Assembly: GCA_902773195.1 (NCBI GenBank)
Contig: CACYDL010000299.1
Location: forward strand, 1-6,268
DNA: 6,268 bases
Source: an uncultured Lachnospiraceae bacterium
GTDB taxonomy: Bacteria; Bacillota_A; Clostridia; Lachnospirales; Lachnospiraceae
Reading direction: 5' to 3'
Positions 5,578-6,268 of this stretch are shown one piece after another (the first letter of the stretch is position 1; each line of letters starts with the position of its first letter). Under the pieces are notes generated by a model. The model was not told the origin of the DNA. It saw nothing but the letters and a program-made list of their open reading frames with translations, and ran no database searches. The position numbers were made by a program, and so were the translations under genes.

Positions 5578-5820
5578 ATTGTCTGAAGTGGCGTGAATGT
5601 TTATTTTTCGGGAAAAAGTTTACGTAAGTGCCCATTATTTCTACGAAACGTTTCGAAAACCGTTTCTGAATTAAGTCAATATCTGGTGTTTTTTGGGCCT
5701 GTTGGACACAATTCTGAGAAAACCGAGCCCTTGTTTTTGCAATATATTCCTCAAAACAAACCATTATTTTTGTGCATGATGTACTAAACTACGAAAATCA
5801 GGAAATGGGCCTGTAATAAT
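5578..5820. other. AT-rich intergenic island without a convincing gene
   Basis: Composition falls abruptly from GC-rich to strongly AT-rich. Short open frames of 62-64 codons exist on both strands (about 5593-5787 plus, 5576-5764 minus), but neither has a ribosome binding site or a recognisable motif. Short words recur: CCATTATTT (5632 and 5761), CTACGAAA (5641 and 5789) and GGGCCTGT (5695 and 5807), in the same order. This hints at a decayed duplication or dispersed element. Otherwise it appears to be the regulatory region of the downstream secreted protein. Confidence 0.55.
5644..5655. promoter_or_regulatory. Perfect 12-bp palindrome CGAAACGTTTCG, LacI-family operator-like
   Basis: CGAAACGTTTCG is self-complementary with a central CG. 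It has the form of operators bound by LacI/GalR-family repressors and, from memory, equals the core of the E. coli RbsR site. A weaker related half-site set, GAAAACCGTTTC, follows at 5655-5666. It sits 166 bp upstream of the -35 box, far for simple repression. No LacI-family gene is in the window, so the cognate regulator is unknown. Confidence 0.5.
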
Positions 5821-5849
5821 TTGTTAAAAATCCCGATAAGTGGTATAAT
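5821..5849 (+). promoter_or_regulatory. Sigma-A promoter with extended -10 for the repeat-protein gene
   Basis: The -35 box is TTGTTA (5821-5826), the spacer is exactly 17 bp, and the -10 box is a consensus TATAAT (5844-5849) preceded by TG at 5841-5842, an extended -10. Transcription should start near 5856, giving a leader of about 98 nt before the ATG at 5954. It is the best promoter in the window. The word ATAAGTG occurs in the spacer (5836-5842) and again just after the predicted start (5859-5865), a possible operator pair. Confidence 0.85.
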
Positions 5850-5858
5850 TCACCCTGT

Positions 5859-5925
5859 ATAAGTGCGTACTTTAGGGAGAACTATGTCTTCTTAAACGAT
5901 TTCGCGCAGAACATACTCCACTTAT
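5859..5925 (+). promoter_or_regulatory. Leader RNA that can fold by an ATAAGTG/CACTTAT inverted repeat
   Basis: ATAAGTG (5859-5865) is exactly complementary to CACTTAT (5919-5925), with GTA (5867-5869) and TAC (5914-5916) as a possible extension. An alternative inner pairing, TATGT (5883-5887) with ACATA (5911-5915), would cover the mini-ORF start. The stem would begin only a few nucleotides after the predicted transcript start. The leader does not match a riboswitch class that I can recognise by eye. Confidence 0.4.
5884..5895 (+). CDS. Three-codon leader mini-ORF (Met-Ser-Ser)
   Basis: ATG TCT TCT TAA is preceded by AGGGAGA (5874-5880) with 3 nt between them, close spacing for a Shine-Dalgarno sequence that is stronger than that of the main gene. 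It lies entirely within the leader, 58 nt before the ATG of the secreted protein. Such a frame can act in translational attenuation or coupling, or as a ribosome standby. It may also be chance, since ATG behind a purine run is not rare. Confidence 0.4.
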   Translation: MSS

Positions 5926-5953
5926 TTCTATGGGGGGAAAGTGAGGTACTACT

Positions 5954-6268
5954 ATGAGGGACACGAGAAGGCGTTTCTTATCCATCTTCCTTGCGGCGGT
6001 TATGATGGTCAGCTCTGTATCATCGAACCTGACGCTTGCGGGGGCGGATGACTGGAGCTACGACGCGGAAGCGGAGGCGGCGGCGGAAGCGGCGGCGGCC
6101 GAAGAAGCGGCGCGTCTTGAGGCGGAAGCCCAGGCGGCGGCGGAAGCGGCGGCGGCCGAGGAAGCGGCGCGACTTGAGGCGGAGGCCCAGGCGGAGGCGG
6201 AAGCCCAGGCGGCGGCGGAAGCGGCGGCAGCCGAGGAAGCGGCGCGACTTGAGGCGGAAGCCCAGGCG
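5954..6268 (+). CDS. Secreted Ala/Glu-rich repeat protein, N-terminal part (runs off the window)
   Basis: The frame is open from ATG 5954 to the last base, giving 105 residues. The start follows GTGAGG (5941-5946) at 7 nt spacing. Residues 1-31 form a signal peptide: basic MRDTRRRF, a hydrophobic core FLSIFLAAVMMV, a polar stretch, and an AGA cleavage motif at 29-31. TRRRFLS also fits the twin-arginine pattern (S/T-R-R-x-F-L-K) except for the final Lys, but ordinary Sec signals can look like this. After ADDWSY begins an array of Ala, Glu, Gln and a recurring EEAARLEAEAQA, repeated about every 19 residues from residue 37. This composition predicts a long alpha-helix or coiled coil, such as a stalk on the cell surface. 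I do not recognise the family; the C-terminal domain or anchor is outside the window. The gene has its own promoter behind two terminators, independent of the ascorbate genes. Confidence 0.8.
   Translation, partial: MRDTRRRFLSIFLAAVMMVSSVSSNLTLAGADDWSYDAEAEAAAEAAAAEEAARLEAEAQAAAEAAAAEEAARLEAEAQAEAEAQAAAEAAAAEEAARLEAEAQA
6062..6268 (+). repeat. Tandem 57-bp repeats encoding 19-residue Ala/Glu units
   Basis: Unit 1 spans 6062-6118, unit 2 6119-6175, unit 3 6176-6250 and unit 4 begins at 6251. Units 1 and 2 are 57 bp. Unit 3 is 75 bp because an 18-bp segment coding EAEAQA is doubled at its start. Each full unit ends EEAARL. Codons for Ala are nearly all GCG and copies are almost identical at the DNA level, which points to recent expansion. 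Confidence 0.85.

Noticed and set aside
5576..5764. 62-codon minus-strand frame in the AT-rich island
   Set aside because: There is no Shine-Dalgarno sequence in front of its start and no clear promoter. The composition is protein-like enough to recheck if the segment proves to be a multicopy element.
5593..5787. 64-codon plus-strand frame in the AT-rich island
   Set aside because: It starts at GTG with no ribosome binding site, lies just after tandem terminators with no promoter, and shows no recognisable motif.

Overview
The window looks like a GC-rich Bacillota chromosome, plausibly a gut Lachnospiraceae-type organism. The pointers are strong AAGGAGA-type ribosome binding sites, U-tract hairpin terminators, an extended -10 sigma-A promoter, a PTS transporter and a duplicated DUF3592-type membrane protein. 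The assignment is an inference from style; no rRNA or other marker gene is present. All genes read on the + strand.

Region 1 (1-2894) is the end of an L-ascorbate (vitamin C) utilisation operon. It holds the C-terminus of an UlaG-type L-ascorbate-6-phosphate lactonase, then EIIA (UlaC-like, phospho-His70), EIIC (UlaA-like permease) and EIIB (UlaB-like, phospho-Cys13). Together these import L-ascorbate, phosphorylate it and open the lactone. EIIC and EIIB are split by a 201-nt gap that contains a strong RNA hairpin, a 20-bp-period direct repeat and an AT-rich inverted repeat. The operon closes with a nested hairpin and then a clear intrinsic terminator. The later catabolic genes (UlaD/E/F type) are not in the window.

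Region 2 (2924-5526) is probably a three-gene unit: a HAD-family hydrolase with a charged tandem-repeat insertion near its C-terminus, a DeoR-family regulator that may be the UlaR equivalent for region 1, and a membrane protein with two DUF3592-like domains. No convincing promoter is visible in front of it, so read-through from region 1 is possible. It ends at two tandem terminators, the first of which looks bidirectional.

Region 3 (5578-5953) is an AT-rich island with no convincing long gene. It carries a perfect LacI/RbsR-type palindrome, recurring short words, a strong extended -10 promoter and a roughly 98-nt leader with a three-codon mini-ORF (Met-Ser-Ser-stop) behind a good ribosome binding site. 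It drives region 4 (5954 to the window end), the start of a secreted Ala/Glu-rich protein built of 19-residue repeats that runs off the edge.

The ascorbate PTS is conventional. No wholly new system is demonstrable; the least explained parts are the leader and start of the repeat protein, the EIIC-EIIB gap, and the HAD insertion.
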